Source: Mesorhabditis belari (taxonomy: Eukaryota > Nematoda > Chromadorea > Rhabditida > Rhabditidae). From it: a DNA stretch of 64,000 nt. The DNA lies in NCBI GenBank assembly GCA_958450365.1, contig CAUEEP010000400.1, positions 1 through 64,000 on the forward strand, read 5' to 3'. The notes under the pieces were generated by a model that was not told where the DNA came from, made no database searches, and was given only the letters and a program-made list of their open reading frames with translations. A program made the position numbers and the translations under genes. Below, in pieces: positions 43,680 through 55,989 of this stretch. Numbering within the stretch: position 1 is the first letter of the stretch; the number at the start of each line of letters is the position of its first letter.

Positions 43680-44560
43680 GTATATCATTCAATTTGCCAT
43701 TTGCCGCGTAAATGAAATCGCCAAAGACGCGACTCTGAAATGAAATTGAAAAGAGGCAGCTTCAACTGAAACGTTTGATAGTCTTGTAGACCGTAATTGC
43801 AACCCTACTAGAAATGGATCAATTAGAATAATAATTGAAAAGAAGAAAGGCAACTCGACCTCCTCTCTTAAACGTAGATTTTCATTGGAATCTCATTGGG
43901 TGAAGCGTGTCAAATAAAGACGAATTCCTGCTTTGTCACCTATTAATATGTGAGGAATCCAGATCGACTAACCCAATCTAAAAAACCCAAAGAACACCTC
44001 TTATTCTTTAAATTTCGCTTTGAGATGCGAGGGCTGAGAACGCGTTCACTTTCGAATTGTTTTCTTCAACTTGGCGCTGAATTTCCGCACGATTGATAAC
44101 ATTTGTGAGTTCGACTCTCAGCTCATCTTGCAACTAATCTGTGACTTAGCTTGGAATTCTTATGCTCAAACTCAAAATTTATGGATTACATATTTTAACA
44201 GAGCATCTCCCCTATCATCAAGTTCACAATCTTTCTTACTAAGCTTTCTGTTAAATGGTTTTAGGTATGTGAACCTTGAGACAAGTCGAATTGTTGCAAA
44301 TCGTGTTCGCCAATTCTGTTGTGCATCTTGTCTTAGCTTCAGACCACTTTCTCACTCACACAGCAAACTTCAAAACGACCCTCCCTTCCATCCTTCCTGT
44401 TTCCACAGCCTAATTGCAGAATGTCTTCAAACACACTTCTTCTGAGCATATCCTCATCTTCTGAAATCTTATCTCTTCTCGGGACCTCTCCCTCTTGCTC
44501 ATCGCAATCAACAACTTCCCCTTCTTAAATTAACATTCATGATTGTTTCTGAGGCGTCAT
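43680..44560. other. Region with one serine-rich ORF, otherwise nothing supported
   Basis: An ATG at about 44421 opens MSSNTLLLSISSSSEILSLL and ends at TAA near 44526. A related stretch lies at about 14090-14170. It precedes the two-exon basic gene in both places and may be part of its 5' region. Confidence 0.25.
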
Positions 44561-44564
44561 ATTT

Positions 44565-45067
44565 TAGGAGTCATATCGTTCACCAAAGCCAACATCTGTC
44601 GCATTCGTAAAAATGGAATTTCTACGGATTCTTCTACTGGTTTGAATCAAATGAATCCTGTAACAAAAACCGAATTCCAGACTATCTGTCTACTGGACTT
44701 TCGCCATCTCGTTCAGGGATTACGGTAGACCTAGAGTTACATAGATTGGGCTGACAATAAGAGATTTTTCAGTAGAGGTCACCGAATCAGTGTGCCGCGA
44801 GGTAGGGTGAATCGTCTGGTCAAAGTACCCAGACTCGAAAGAATACTCAGGTTTTCTAGTCAATTGAAGCCACTCAAAGCACCCAATTTCAGTCAGCCGA
44901 AACCCTTCCAATTGCCCATTCCGGATAAAGGAATTTATCATCGGCAGTTAATGCCTTTAAAAGTCGAACTGAGCATATTCAGTGAGTACAAGACGCCGAT
45001 CAACGTTCAACCAAGACGACACAGCTACGGTCCCGGATATCGACAGAATCACGATCAATATGTGTAG
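44565..45067 (+). CDS. Two-exon basic protein (unknown)
   Basis: Exon 44565-44724 after a TTTTAG acceptor (FTKANICRIRKNGISTDSST, LNQMNPVTKTEFQTICLLDF), a 48-nt intron (GTAGAC to TTTTTCAG), then exon 44773-45067 (GRVNRLVKVPRLERILRF, LKAPNFSQPKPFQLPIPDKG, INVQPRRHSYGPGYRQNHDQ, stop). Phase 2 joins in frame. The product is rich in R, K, P and Q, without membrane segments. The start codon lies further upstream and is not certain. A deleted copy at 14209-14548 keeps the same frame at both ends. It lies upstream of the antisense coil exon at 45425 and may be spliced to it. Confidence 0.45.
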
Positions 45068-45424
45068 TGTCAAACAGACAACAAGAAATAGTAGTTCATT
45101 GCTTTCTAGATCAAAATACACTGGCAAAGAAGGATACAAGTGGGTTCACTACCCGGCAATCAATGAGTGAGTGCTTTGAAGAATCTGGCTCAAAAACCCA
45201 AAACTCACAGAAAGCCATCTGCTCACCTCCAACCAGAACCCAGTTCATATATAAGAAGGTGATTGATGATCATTGTTTGAAAGCATCTTTCTTCATTACG
45301 ATCATTTAATAATTACCCACAAGAATAATTTTTTCATTCAAGCCCACAGGGGTTTCTGCTTTTTCTGATCCCCGAAAAATCTCCGCCTGCAGAACCAACA
45401 GTGAGAACAAAAAGGAAAAAAAAA

Positions 45425-45500
45425 CTCAAAGACAAATCGACGAGTTGAGGGACGAGAAGAGCGACCTTCACGAAGAATTCTCAGTTTCCTCATGCTCATG
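45425..45500 (+). CDS. Antisense coiled-coil last exon downstream of CLEC copy 13
   Basis: Reads TQRQIDELRDEKSDLHEE, FSVSSC and ends in a stop a few codons later. Tail to tail with CLEC copy 13, as in the other copies. Confidence 0.4.
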
Positions 45501-45893
45501 TCCATTGATGTTCAACACATTTATCTAATAGCCTATTCAGGAGCGACGAGAGAGCAAAATACTTGCAGCTTCAGGCGGAATTCTGGGTTTTTGGAAAAAC
45601 TTTTTATATGGGAATTTGAAGAAACAATTCAGAAATAAAGAAAAAGATAATGTGCGGTTGTGTGTTTTCAGAAGATTGAATAGAATGGGATTTATTGGTA
45701 TTTGTCCACAGAAAAGAACACAAAGCATTTATCAGAATTGAGAGCCCCTTTTGCAAATAAAAGGAGGCTGAGAGGAGAAGAGGAGACGTCCTGTAGGAAA
45801 CGAGGCGAACCATGAAATGTGTCCATTTCTGATGGAAATCCCTTGATTTATTGATTATTGTCCCCAGAAATAGAAAAGAACATAGAGGATTCA

Positions 45894-47844
45894 TCAGAAT
45901 TGAGAGCTCCTTTTGCAGAGAAGACTCATCTGATAGGTAGGAGCATAGCCCCGCCATTTCCCATCGTAGCTCCCAAGCTGAAATGAGTTCATTTCTGATC
46001 GAAATCCTTTGATATAACACTTTGCCTTATTTCACAAGAAATTTCCTCAGATCGTTCGAAATATTTTTGGATTAATTATGCATTGCAAATTGGAAATTGG
46101 AATAAATATCGATGATTTCACGTTGAAAATCTCACATAAATGTGGGTGTACGAACCCGGGTCTTCCGGATCCCAATTGGTGAAATCCACCGAACTTCCAT
46201 CCGTCCATTCAAAAGCATTTTCTTTGTTCGGATTTTTCTGAATAAAGAAATTTTTATGTTTAGATAATGATATTTCAATCCGATTTTCCTTTTTTCTTCT
46301 TGAAATTCTTCTAGTTACCCAATTGAAACCATTATTTCTATCAAAGAACTATCAGTCAAACGAATCATTTTTTCACAAAAAGCCTTCCGGAAATGGCTGA
46401 AAGAATCATTAGTTTCTATATATTTATTTATGTCTTTCAATCAGAAAAATTCAACCTTCAGTCCGAGCCAGAACCCATCCCACGAATTAACAGTTTTCGC
46501 TGAAACAAATATCGATTGTTTTTGGTTTATAAAACATATATTTCTACGAAAATCATGAATTTTCAGAATTGAATCTTTTCGATTTCTTACCGAGTTTCCA
46601 AACAAAATCGTGCTCTTCCTGACTGTGAATGGAGACTAGATGGCTCTTTCGACTCGCACAATATGCCTCGGCTTCATCAAATGAAATTCTTTGATTGCTA
46701 ACCTTGAGATGAAGATAATCCTGGGTCACAACATCCACCAAACCTTGTACCAAGAAGTGGTTTTGGCCAAATACGACCATCCATCCCGAGACAGATCCAA
46801 GAGATTCATGGTTCGCTTTCTGAATATCTTCGGAAAAATTCTAGATCCTTTAGACAAATACTCAATCTATTTCCTTAAAAAAACGCATAAATCTGCCGGC
46901 ACCCTCTTGATTTCGGCCATTTTGTTTTCTCTTTTAAATTGTAAGGAGGGGAATTGATTGGATTGAGTCGAATGGGTGTTTTGGGAGTCAAAAAAATGTT
47001 TTCTCAAGTCGCAGTCCACAAGAGATACCAAATAGACTCACATTTGGATTTCCGGGTCAGAGTTCTTGCTCTGCAACGCGTTGATTTTCTCTTCGAGCTC
47101 TCCAATCTTGGCCTTTCCATCTCGCACTTCCGTATTTTGAGTTCTTCTGAAAAAAGTTCGGATTTTTACTATATATTGAGCTTGTCAAAAAGAAAATTAC
47201 AAAATTAGTACAATTTTGCTTCGAGATCGTCGTTCTTCCTTTTCGTCTCGGCGATTTTCCCCATTAAATTCGCCTCGATTTGAGCCATTTTTGCTGTCAA
47301 TCGACTCATCTCGACGTCTTTGTCCTTGGTTTCGTTCCGCTCTCTTGCGCTGAATACTCAAATTACTCACTACTCAAAATCCAAAAAAGATGAGCTTGAA
47401 TTCTTCAAGATTTTTGATTTCACCCACATTTCCGTCTCGAGTCCGCTGATTTTTCCTCGGGCCTCGACGAGTTCTTGTTGGGTTTCATTCCTGAAAAGTC
47501 TTGTCATTGAGTCTTGTCTTGCCTTGTTTATTCTATCAGTTTCGCTCTTCTTCCAAAAAACCAACAGATTTCTTTGACAAGATATCAAGAGAACGGTGTC
47601 CGGACAATCTTTTGTACAGCTGAAATCTAAGATCATCGAAAAATCTCTTTCTGACCAACTTCAAAGTACGACGATCACGAATCTCATCTCGATCATTCGG
47701 AGATCTGAATGGTTGACAACATAGCTATTTGAAGGAAAAAGAATACGTGGATTGATCCACTTGAACGTTTTCTTGAATGGATGAGGAAGTTTGATGGAAA
47801 AGGAGGAGAATCGTGATGAATAGACGGACGGCCATCACACCCAT
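45894..47844 (-). CDS. CLEC copy 13: full exon set, nearly intact
   Basis: Minus-strand exons: 47747-47844 signal (MGVMAVRLFITILLLFHQ), 47566-47619 (TKDCPDTVLLISCQRN), coils 47428-47490 (NETQQELVEARGKISGLE), 47212-47349 (NETKDKDVEMSRLTAKMAQ...), 47042-47146 (TEVRDGKAKIGELEEKIN), a coil at about 46885-46938, CTLD first exon from about 46592 upward (FGQNHFLVQGLVD, EAYCASRKSHLVSIHS), 46456-46499 (GFWLGLK), 46136-46237 (FEWTDGSSVDFTNW, EDPGSYTH) and 45894-45977 (YDGKWRGYAPTYQ, LLCKR, stop). Sizes equal those of copies 2 and 14. Weak point: in the link before the CTLD an indel and a TAG appear if read through. A second last-exon remnant lies at 45740-45830. Confidence 0.7.
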
Positions 47845-49300
47845 TCCGCTGAATTGGTTGATTAGTCTTGAATTCGAGGAAATGGGAAGACCGAATGGAG
47901 GGACGATCCGATAAACAATTGTTTTTTTACGGAAAAAAGCTTTTGAGAGCTCCGAAATTGTTTCGGAGAATGATTGACTCATTAAGCCGTTGAAAGAATC
48001 GCTTCGAATAGACTTCGTGCAAAAAAAAGTAGCATTTCGGGAAAAACAAAGCCGTCAGTTCGGGTGAAGTTGGTGAGTGAGAAAACGCGGAGTTATCAGG
48101 AGAATACTTTCGGGGAAGGTTAACTGAGCCGACCGTTCCCATCAAATCGCCACAATTGTTCCTCAATCCCCGCGGGGGAAGCTATCTATCTCCCGCCGGC
48201 GTAAACAATTTTTCCTAAAGCCTTTCTGACTTCGCCAACTTCAAAATTTAAAGCTCCTCGAGGTGACATCATCGTTGATTGTTGTTTTGGTTGTTCTATG
48301 TTTTTTAAGTGGTTTTGTGTTGTAGCAGAGCATTGTTGTAAAAAGCTAAACAAGACTTCTCTAAAACGGAAACTGCTCAAGGCATTAAAATCTATAAAAA
48401 GCAAAAAGACAATCAGCTACCAGACTCGAACCAGAGATCCACGCCTTGCCTCCCGGAAGCAGCATCATGATCAGGAAATTTATCGAGGGCACTGAGACTG
48501 AGAAGCAATGAGTGAGAAATTGGGAGAGATTTTGAACTTGAATGATGTTAGTTCGGATGAGGAGTAGCTTTCTCAGATCAAATTTCTCAAATCGAGACAA
48601 AGAAAGAAGATCACAAAAACCTTGAGACACCGAGGCATCAGGATGATGAGGTTGGTTGTAGAATCTCTGGAATCTTCCTTTCCCTCCTCGATGTCTTCAG
48701 AGCATCTCTTCTTGTTCCAAATCTCCAGAAATGCCCGAAATGACTGAAAAGAGTGTCAAACGCATAACCAGCCATCTCGTTGAAGAAGGTCGCCCAACTC
48801 GAAGCCGATTTGTGGGTTTTTCACCAAATCTTTGCTTCTATCAAAAACAGTCTTTAATTTAATTTTGAATTTTCTCGAAGAACAAGTGAAAATTAAAGAG
48901 AAAGGCTACTAAATAAGCGGAATTGATGAGAAAATCAAACGAGAAATTTGTTGCCAAGCAAAATTGGGATTTCTTACCAAATAAAGAGAAAGGAGGGGAA
49001 TGCCCGATTCGTTTAGTCATCATTCGTCAACCAAAAACAATCAATCTTCATTTCAGCGAAAACTGAAAACGAAAACGGCTACAAAACAACAATGATTTGG
49101 GGCGAGAAATAGAATGCGAACACTCGGATTTCCGCAATAATTTACCAATAATTTGACTACCAGAACTTGTTTTGGTGTCTATGCCCCACAGCCTTTTTCC
49201 GTCATTTTCGAAATAGCAGACTCTTTGTGAAAAGTAATTCGTTTGACAGATAGTGCTTTGATAGAACCTAAAGTCGATTCTCGTTGATCTCTATTATAAA
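47845..49300. repeat. CLEC upstream block, copy 4
   Basis: Inverted counterpart of 3230-4478. On the plus strand it holds the divergent coil-gene exons (about 48500-48830: QISQIETKKEDHKNLETPR, then MPEMTEKSVKR), with a frame-changing deletion before SLKKVAQLEADL, so that gene copy is broken. Confidence 0.5.
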
Positions 49301-49371
49301 GGCCTTTAGACACTGTCGTCACTATGCTTGACTCATTATTTTTTCATTTTTCTAGCAAATTCTTGAACGCT

Positions 49372-50630
49372 TTAGTGACATTTTCTTGATTCTTGACGAA
49401 GTTCCATCAACATTTGATGAGCCTTAAACAAATTCGAGTCTAGGCCCCTTTTCATTGAGACATTCGTTGCAGCTTCGGCACTCATTAAAGCCGCCTCGAC
49501 TGTTTCCATTTGTCGAGTCATTTCGGGTAGTTCATTGAGCAGATCTATAGAAAAATTAGTGAGTCTAAAGAGAATTCATCTACCTCGAAATTGATTTTTC
49601 TGTTGGTTGACGTAGTACGTGGCATAGGTATGTGTACAAGTTGGACATTTGCCTTGATAGGCATTGGAATGCTTATAGGTTTCCGGTCGTGTCTTCCTTC
49701 ATCCTTCACCTTCATCTTCCAACGAGCCTGACACCTCACTTGCTATTTCTGAGGCTTCATCGCCTGGACCGAGTTTGTCAACGATAGCATTGATAGAATT
49801 TTCAATAGGTGGACTCTAAACCCTTTAAGTTTACAGTTAAGGAAACGTGGAGCTGTTAATCGCCGATGTATCATTGCAAGCATCTAAGTTATGGAAAATC
49901 AATTGAATTGATCTCGAAAAGCTACCTTCTTGGCCAATTTATATTCCGGATCGGTTGGATTGAAAAAGTGATACCCGACGGTCTTCTTTTAACTATCGGT
50001 CTCTCCATCGGTCCTTTGAACGCAGATTGAGCCAAAAGTAAAATTGCTTGTGGTTTGATGAGTGGATCCTCGTCGTCTTTTTTCTTTCTCGAAATCTTTT
50101 GACTTTTGACATGTAGTTGTAGGAATGTCCTCCGAAGAGGAAAACGCTGTCGACGAAGAAATGATTGCATCCAACCATTGCTTCTTTTGGAATCGAGACC
50201 AGCCTCAGAAACGGTTCATCGCTTCGGTATAGGTTGGATGCAACTCTCCACAGCCAAATATCCTAATGGATCTGAAATCTGAAATGTGTTTTTGAAGTTT
50301 GAGGGAGACCTTCTGATAAGACTTTTCGAGTTTCTGGTAATCACGATTCATCACTAGAAGACACGGAATGAAGAACGAATCCTTCTGGACTCTCTGATCA
50401 CTTTTTATCAAAACACGGAATTCTTTTTCGTCACATCCATTTCCTCTCACTTTATTGTACTTAACAAAATCATTTAGGGGAAGTGGTCCGAAGCTCTAGG
50501 TGAAGTTGTTTGTAAAGATGAGGTTTCTACCGATTCTTCTACTGGTTTAAATTCAATGAAATATGTATCTAAAACACGATACGACATTTGACGTTGATAC
50601 GATTGACTAGCGATTGATTCGTGTCATCGT
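49372..50630 (-). CDS. Gene B copy 3: unknown protein with CPTC motif and coiled coil
   Basis: Minus-strand pieces in order: SIASQSYQRQMSYRVLDTYF, IEFKPVEESVETSS (about 50590-50500); RGNGCDEKEFRVLIKSDQRV, DSFFIPCLLVMNRDYQKLEK, GELHPTYTEAMNRF (50450-50205); DAIISSSTAFSSSEDIPTT (about 50170); NPTDPEYKLAKK (about 49925); an acidic ASEVSGSLEDEGEG (about 49740); ETYKHSNAYQGKCPTCTHTY to 49584; and exon 49372-49544 (LLNELPEMTRQMETVEAALM, LDSNLFKAHQMLMELRQESR, KCH, stop). The last intron joins in phase 1. The CPTC motif suggests a small zinc-binding element. Several blocks are in different frames, so introns or mutations intervene. Function unknown. Confidence 0.4.
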
Positions 50631-50654
50631 GAGTCAAAACAATTCGTGTCATCG

Positions 50655-50992
50655 TGAGCTCTGCCCTGCTTCAAAAAGGCAAATCGCATGATTTTTGGGG
50701 AAGAATTCTAACATCTGATGAAACATGGAATCAATACGAGAATGTGAAGCGCAAAAATCAGTGACTTTCTCTAGGTCAACCCCCACAACCAACTTCCAAA
50801 CCCGATATTCATGAAATGAAACTTATGCTTTGCTGTTGGTGGAATACAAAAGGTTTGGTGTATTATGAGTTGTTGAATCCTCATTGATTGATCATGATTG
50901 ATCTCATTGATTGATGTGCGTTTTTTTATGTCTTTAGCAATAAACAGTTTTGTGAAAAAACCGACACTACTTTTTCCTCAACCTAATAGTTC
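50655..50992 (+). pseudogene. mariner deletion derivative
   Basis: Plus strand: SSALLQKGKSHDFWGRILTS, DETWNQYENVKRKNQ, then KPDIHEMKLMLCCWWNTKG, after which an internal deletion (at about 50885) jumps to the end NKQFCEKTDTTFSST and the terminal CCTCAACCTAA. The catalytic site is incomplete. The same deletion is present at 52250-52560. Confidence 0.75.
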
Positions 50993-50999
50993 AAAAAGA

Positions 51000-52230
51000 A
51001 AAAAAGACTGAAAAAGCTAAAAGCAAACACTTTAGGAACTCGAAAAAAATGTTTTAAAAATGTTTTTGCGGAAGTTTTGCAAAAGAAAAGCCAAAAGTAG
51101 GGCCGCGAGAGGAACCAAACCCAGGAAAAAAAATTGCATTATTTTGATAGCCTAACGCAGTCCCCTAGACCGCCGCTGCTTTCTTCCCTTATAGGTGAGG
51201 TGAGAGTTTGCCGAAAATGACCGAAACTTTGCATGCGCTTTTCTCGAAAGCCAGGGCCCGTGGGCAAAAAGGTCTCTTTACGTGGGCTTCGTTGGTGGTT
51301 TCGACTTGAAGAATGGATGACAAATAGGATCTAACTTGGTTGGTTTTAAAGGCTACTTGATAGAGTTTTGGTTAAATCCCGCCTGGATCTCTCGTGGACA
51401 TGCGTTCTTCGGAGTGATTGTTAAAGAGAAGGGTTGAAAGTGCTGAAATGGAAATGAGAAAGGCTCTCGGGTAGTCTACGAACAGTATTTCTGTTGCACT
51501 AACATTTCACCCAATGTTTCATTGTCTTCTTCATCTTCTATTTCAAACATTCAGTTAACATTCCCAAGTCGACTCTTCCCGACCACAACAGCATCAGCAA
51601 AAGGAAAGCAAGAAGGAAAAAGGGAAATTAACACTTTTTCATTATTCTAAATAAAACTCAATTTTAGAATTGGAATTCTTATCGATATAACTGAATAAAC
51701 TTAAAGCTAACTGGGCAAACCCAGAAAAAGCGTACGGTAAAATAAAAGTGATATGAGTGCTTTGAAATAACGCGAATAAATTGATTCCTTAACTTGAAAT
51801 TTACAGATCATCCGAGAAAGATGAAACAAATTTGATGGTAGAAGGGTGAAATGGAGGAGAAATCGAGATGAAAAAGAAAAGGTCGTCACAACAAAAAACT
51901 CTTAATGTCATAATGTTATAGCTTGATGATTGAGATTTTGCGATCTTGCGGAAGTCAGAAGATTTGTTGAGAATCTCGACCTAGATTTATATGTACCATG
52001 TAATAGTATGGCCTAGCAAATGAAATGCTCATTTTATGATCAAGGACTTTTGAAAATTTGACTGGCTTTCTTTCTGAATCTGATGTGAAATTACTGATGT
52101 AATCGGATGAGTGTTAGCAGTGGATTCGACAAAGAACACAGTCTAAACAACGTGCAATCTTTGCTGGACGATCTTTGTGGCGAAAAAGTTAGTAAAGACG
52201 AGGCGTGGATTGCCATCTCACAGTCCCATC
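51000..52230. repeat. Spacer of the palindromic region, repeat of 10.9-11.8 and 56.3-57.2 kb
   Basis: The sequence is inverted relative to both other copies. It includes a stretch ending in ACTTTTTCATTATTCTAAAT and the segment CCCTTATAGGTGAGGTGAGA. No gene is supported. Confidence 0.5.
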
Positions 52231-52262
52231 ATCGTCATCGTCATCACCCATCATCGTCTCTG
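52195..52262. repeat. CATCATCGTC microsatellite
   Basis: Short tandem CATCGT/CATCAC units at the junction between the spacer and the second mariner copy. It looks like a breakpoint scar of the inverted duplication. Confidence 0.5.
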
Positions 52263-52565
52263 TCGAATTGACAAAACTGTTTATTGCTAAAGACATAAAA
52301 AAACGCACATCAATCAATGAGATCAATCATGATCAATCAATGAGGATTCAACAACCTTTTGTATTCCACCAACAGCAAAGCATAAGTTTCATTTCATGAA
52401 TATCGGGTTTGGAAGTTGGTTGTGGGGGTTGACCTAGAGAAAGTCACTGATTTTTGCGCTTCACATTCTCGTATTGAATCCATGTTTCATCAGATGTTAG
52501 AATTCTTCCCCAAAAATCATGCGATTTGCCTTTTTGAAGCAGGGCAGAGCTCACGATGACACGAA
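52262..52565 (-). pseudogene. mariner deletion derivative, inverted copy
   Basis: Reverse complement of 50655-50985 with the identical internal deletion junction (TGATCAATCAATGAGGATTC region). It carries DETWIQYENVKRKNQ and LMLCCWWNTKG. Confidence 0.75.
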
Positions 52566-52584
52566 TTGTTTTGACTCACGATGA

Positions 52585-53140
52585 CACGAATCAATCGCTA
52601 GTCAATCGTATCAACGTCAAATGTCGTATCGTGTTTTAGATACATATTTCATTGAATTTAAACCAGTAGAAGAATCGGTAGAAACCTCATCTTTACAAAC
52701 AACTTCACCTAGAGCTTCGGACCACTTCCCTAAATGATTTTGTTAAACACAATAAAGTGAGAGGAAATGGATGTGAAGAAAAAGAATTCCGTGTTTTGAT
52801 AAAAAGTGATCAGAGAGTCCAGAAGGATTCGTTCTTCATTCTGTGTCTTCTAGTGATGAGTCGTGATTACCAGAAACTCGTAAAAGCTTATCAGAAGATC
52901 TCCCTCAAACTTGATAGACACATTTCAGATGATCAGATCCATTAGGGTATTTGGCTGTGAAGAGTTGCATCCAACCTATCCCGAAGCGATGAACCGTTTC
53001 TGAGGCTGGTCTCGATTCCAAAAGAAGCAATGTCTTAATGAAAAGCGGCCTAGACTCGAATCTGTTTAAGGCTCATTAAATGTTGATGGAACTTCGACAA
53101 GAATCAAGAAAATGTCACCAAAGCGTTCAAGAATATAGGT
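52585..53140 (+). pseudogene. Gene B copy 4, internally deleted
   Basis: It has RGNGCEEKEFRVLIKSDQRV, DSFFILCLLVMSRDYQKLVK and the Y-S-E-A-M-N-R-F region. It then jumps from KRSN directly to the last exon (LDSNLFKAH, stop codon, MLMELRQESRKCH), skipping the CPTC part. A TAA in KAHQM and the deletion make it non-functional. Confidence 0.5.
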
Positions 53141-53189
53141 AAATTATTGAGAATATCCTTGTTCTCATTTTATTTCTTGCCTCAAATCA

Positions 53190-54063
53190 TTGCTGTTTTG
53201 TAGCCGTTTTCGTTTTCAGTTTTCGCTGAAATGAATATTGATTGTTGTTACTTGACGAATGATGACTAAACGAATCGGGCATTCCCCTCCTTTCTCTTTA
53301 TTTGGTAGGAAATCCGTATTTTGTCCGGCAACAAATATCTGGTTTGATTTTCTCATCAATTCTGTTTATTTAGTAGCCTTTTCCTTTAATTTTCACTTGT
53401 TCTTCGAGAAAATCAATAAATAAATTAAAGACTTTTTTTGATAGAAGCAAAGATTTGGTGAAAAACCCACAAATCGGCTTCGAGTTGGGCGATCTTCTTC
53501 AACGAGATGGACGGTTCTTTTATGCGTTTGACACCCTTTTCAGGCAATTTTTCAGTCATTTCGGGCATTTCTGGAGATTAGGAAAAAGAAGAGATGCTCT
53601 GAAGACATCGAGGAAGGAAAGGAAGATCCCAGAGATTCTACAACCAACGAGGAGCTTTGAATTTTGAAGTTGGAGAAGTCAAAAAGGCTCTAGGAGAAAT
53701 TGTTTACGCCGGGGCGAGATAGATAGCTTCGCCGCGGAGATTGAGGAACAATTGTGGTGATTTGATGGGAACGGTCGGTTCAGTTGACCTTCCCCGAAAG
53801 CAGTCACCTGATAACTCCGCGTTTTCTCACTCACCAACTTCACCCGAACTGACGGCTTTCTTTTTCCCGAAATGCTAATTTTTTGCACGAAGTTCTATTC
53901 GAAACGATTCTTTCAACGGCTTAATGAGTCAATCGTTCTCCGAAACAATTTCGGAGCTCTCAAAAGCTCTTTTCCGTAAAAAAAGCTCTTGTTTATCGGA
54001 TCGTCCCTCCATTCGGTCTTCCCATTTCCTCGAATTCAAGACTAATCAACCAATTCAGCAAAA
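53190..54063. repeat. CLEC upstream block, copy 5
   Basis: Direct counterpart of 3230-4478 and 59210-60029 and close to the latter. It contains the antisense coil exon (minus, near 53455-53530, KIAQLEADL-type). Confidence 0.55.
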
Positions 54064-55742
54064 ATGGGTGTGATGGCCGTCCGTCTATTCATCACGATTC
54101 TCCTCCTATTCCATCAAATTTCTCCGTCGATTCAACAAAGCGATCAATTGGATCAATTCACGTATTCTTTTCCCTCCAAATAGCTATGTAGTCAACCATT
54201 CAGATCTCCGATAGATCGAGATGAGATTCGTGATCGTCGTACTTTGAAGTTAGTCCGAAAGAGATTTTTCGATGATCTTAGATTTCAGCTGTAAAAAGGA
54301 TTGTCCGGACACCGTTCTCTTGAGATCTTGTCAAAGAAATCTGTTGGTTTTTTGGGAGAAGAGCGAAATTGATAGAATAAACAATAAATAGGCTTGAGTG
54401 TCTTTTCATGACACGACTTTTCAGGAATGAAACCCAACAAGAGCTTGTCGAGACTCGAGGAAACATCCTCGAACTGCAGACGGAAATGTGGGTGAAATCA
54501 AAAATCTTGAAGAATTTTTTGGATTTTGAGTAGCGAGTAATTTAAGCATTCAGCGCAAGAGAGCGGAACGAAACGAAGGACAAAGACGTCGAGATGAGTC
54601 GATTGACAGCAAAAATGGCTCAAATCGAGGCGAACTTAATGGAGAAAATCACCGAGACGAAAAGGAAGAACGACGATCTCGAAGCACAATTGTACTAATT
54701 TTGTAATTTTCTTTTTGGCAAGCTCAATATATAGTTAAAATCCGAACTTTTTTGCGTTGATTGAGTGCGAAATAGATTGAGTATTTGTCTAAAGGATCTG
54801 GACTAATGTTTTCCGAAGAAATTCAGAAATCGAACGATGAATCTCTTGAAACTGGATGGATGGTCGTATTTAGCAAAAACCGCTTCTTCGTACAAGGTTT
54901 GGTGGATGTTGTGAACCAGGATTATCTTCATCTCAAGTTTATCGCCCGACCAATGACATTTGATGAAGCTGAGGAATATTGTGCGAGTCAAAAGGACCAT
55001 TTAGTCTCAATTCACAGTCAGGAAGAGAACGATTTTGTTCAGAAACTCGGTAAGAAATCGAAATGATTCAAGTCATGATTTTTAAAAATTCATGATTTTG
55101 GTAGAAATTTATGCTTTATAAGCCAAAAACAATCGATGTTTATTTCAGCGAAAAATGTTACTTCGAGTCTTGTGTTCTGGATCGGAATGAAGGTTGAATT
55201 TTTCTTTTTGAAAGAAATACAGAAATAAAGAAAAAATAGAAAGTAATGGATTTTCAGCCATTTTCGGAAGGCTCTCTGTGAAAAAAAGATTCCTTGGACT
55301 GATAGCTCTTTGATGGAAATCTGAAATGAAAGAAACTGATAGAAATCTAATTTGAATTGAAAAAAGATCAAGGGTGAAAAATAAAAACTTCTTTATTCAG
55401 AGAAATCCGAACAAAGAAAATGCTTTTGAATGGACGGATGGAAGTTCGGTGGATTTCACGAATTGGAAGGTTGGAGAGCCGGATTCGAACACCCACGCTT
55501 ATGTAAGATTTTCAACGTGAAATATTTATCGATATTTATTCCAATTTCCAATGCATAATAATCCCAAAATGTTTCGATCAATCTGAGGAAATTTCTTTTT
55601 GTGAAATTACGCAAAGTGTTTTATCAAAAGATTTCCATCAGAAATGAACACATTTCAGCTTTGGAGCAACACTGGGACATGGGAGGCCTATTCTCCTACC
55701 AAACAGTATCGTTTTATTTGCAAAAGGAGCTCTCAGCTCTGA
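54064..55742 (+). CDS. CLEC copy 14: short-stalk lectin, all exons open
   Basis: Exons: 54064-54161 (MGVMAVRLFITILLLFHQ), 54289-54342 (CKKDCPDTVLLRSCQRN, three cysteines), 54425-54487 (NETQQELVETRGNILELQ), 54554-54691 (NETKDKDVEMSRLTAKMAQ...), CTLD first exon to 55049 (FSKNRFFVQGLVD, EEYCASQKDHLVSIHSQEEN), 55149-55192 (VFWIGMK), 55401-55502 (FEWTDGSSVDFTNW, VGEPDSNTHAY) and 55659-55742 (NTGTWEAYSPTKQ, FICKR, stop). No in-frame stop occurs in any exon and all sizes match. Two coil exons of other copies are deleted, giving a shorter stalk. The acceptor linking the stalk to the CTLD (about 54770) is not obvious. Best candidate for a working gene along with 13 and 15. Confidence 0.75.
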
Positions 55743-55989
55743 TAAATGTCTTAAGTTCCTTTCTGCGAGCAAAAACCAATAAATTCCATTTTATTCAATC
55801 TTCTGAAAACACAAAACTGCGATGTTATCTTTTTCTTTATTTCTGAATCGTTTGTTCAAAATCTCATATAAAATGTTTTCACAAAAACCCAGAATTCCGC
55901 CTGAAGCTGCAAGTATTTTGCTCTCTCGTCGCTCCTGAATAGACTATTAGATAAACGTTTCAAAAATGTTAATGTTCAGAAAGATTGAT

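Noticed and set aside
49993..50178. Kelch-like frame (VFLFGGHSYNY)
   Set aside because: A single motif in one frame of gene B with no repeat structure. Another frame (SSSTAFSSSEDIPTT) is open as well, so a kelch call is not supported.
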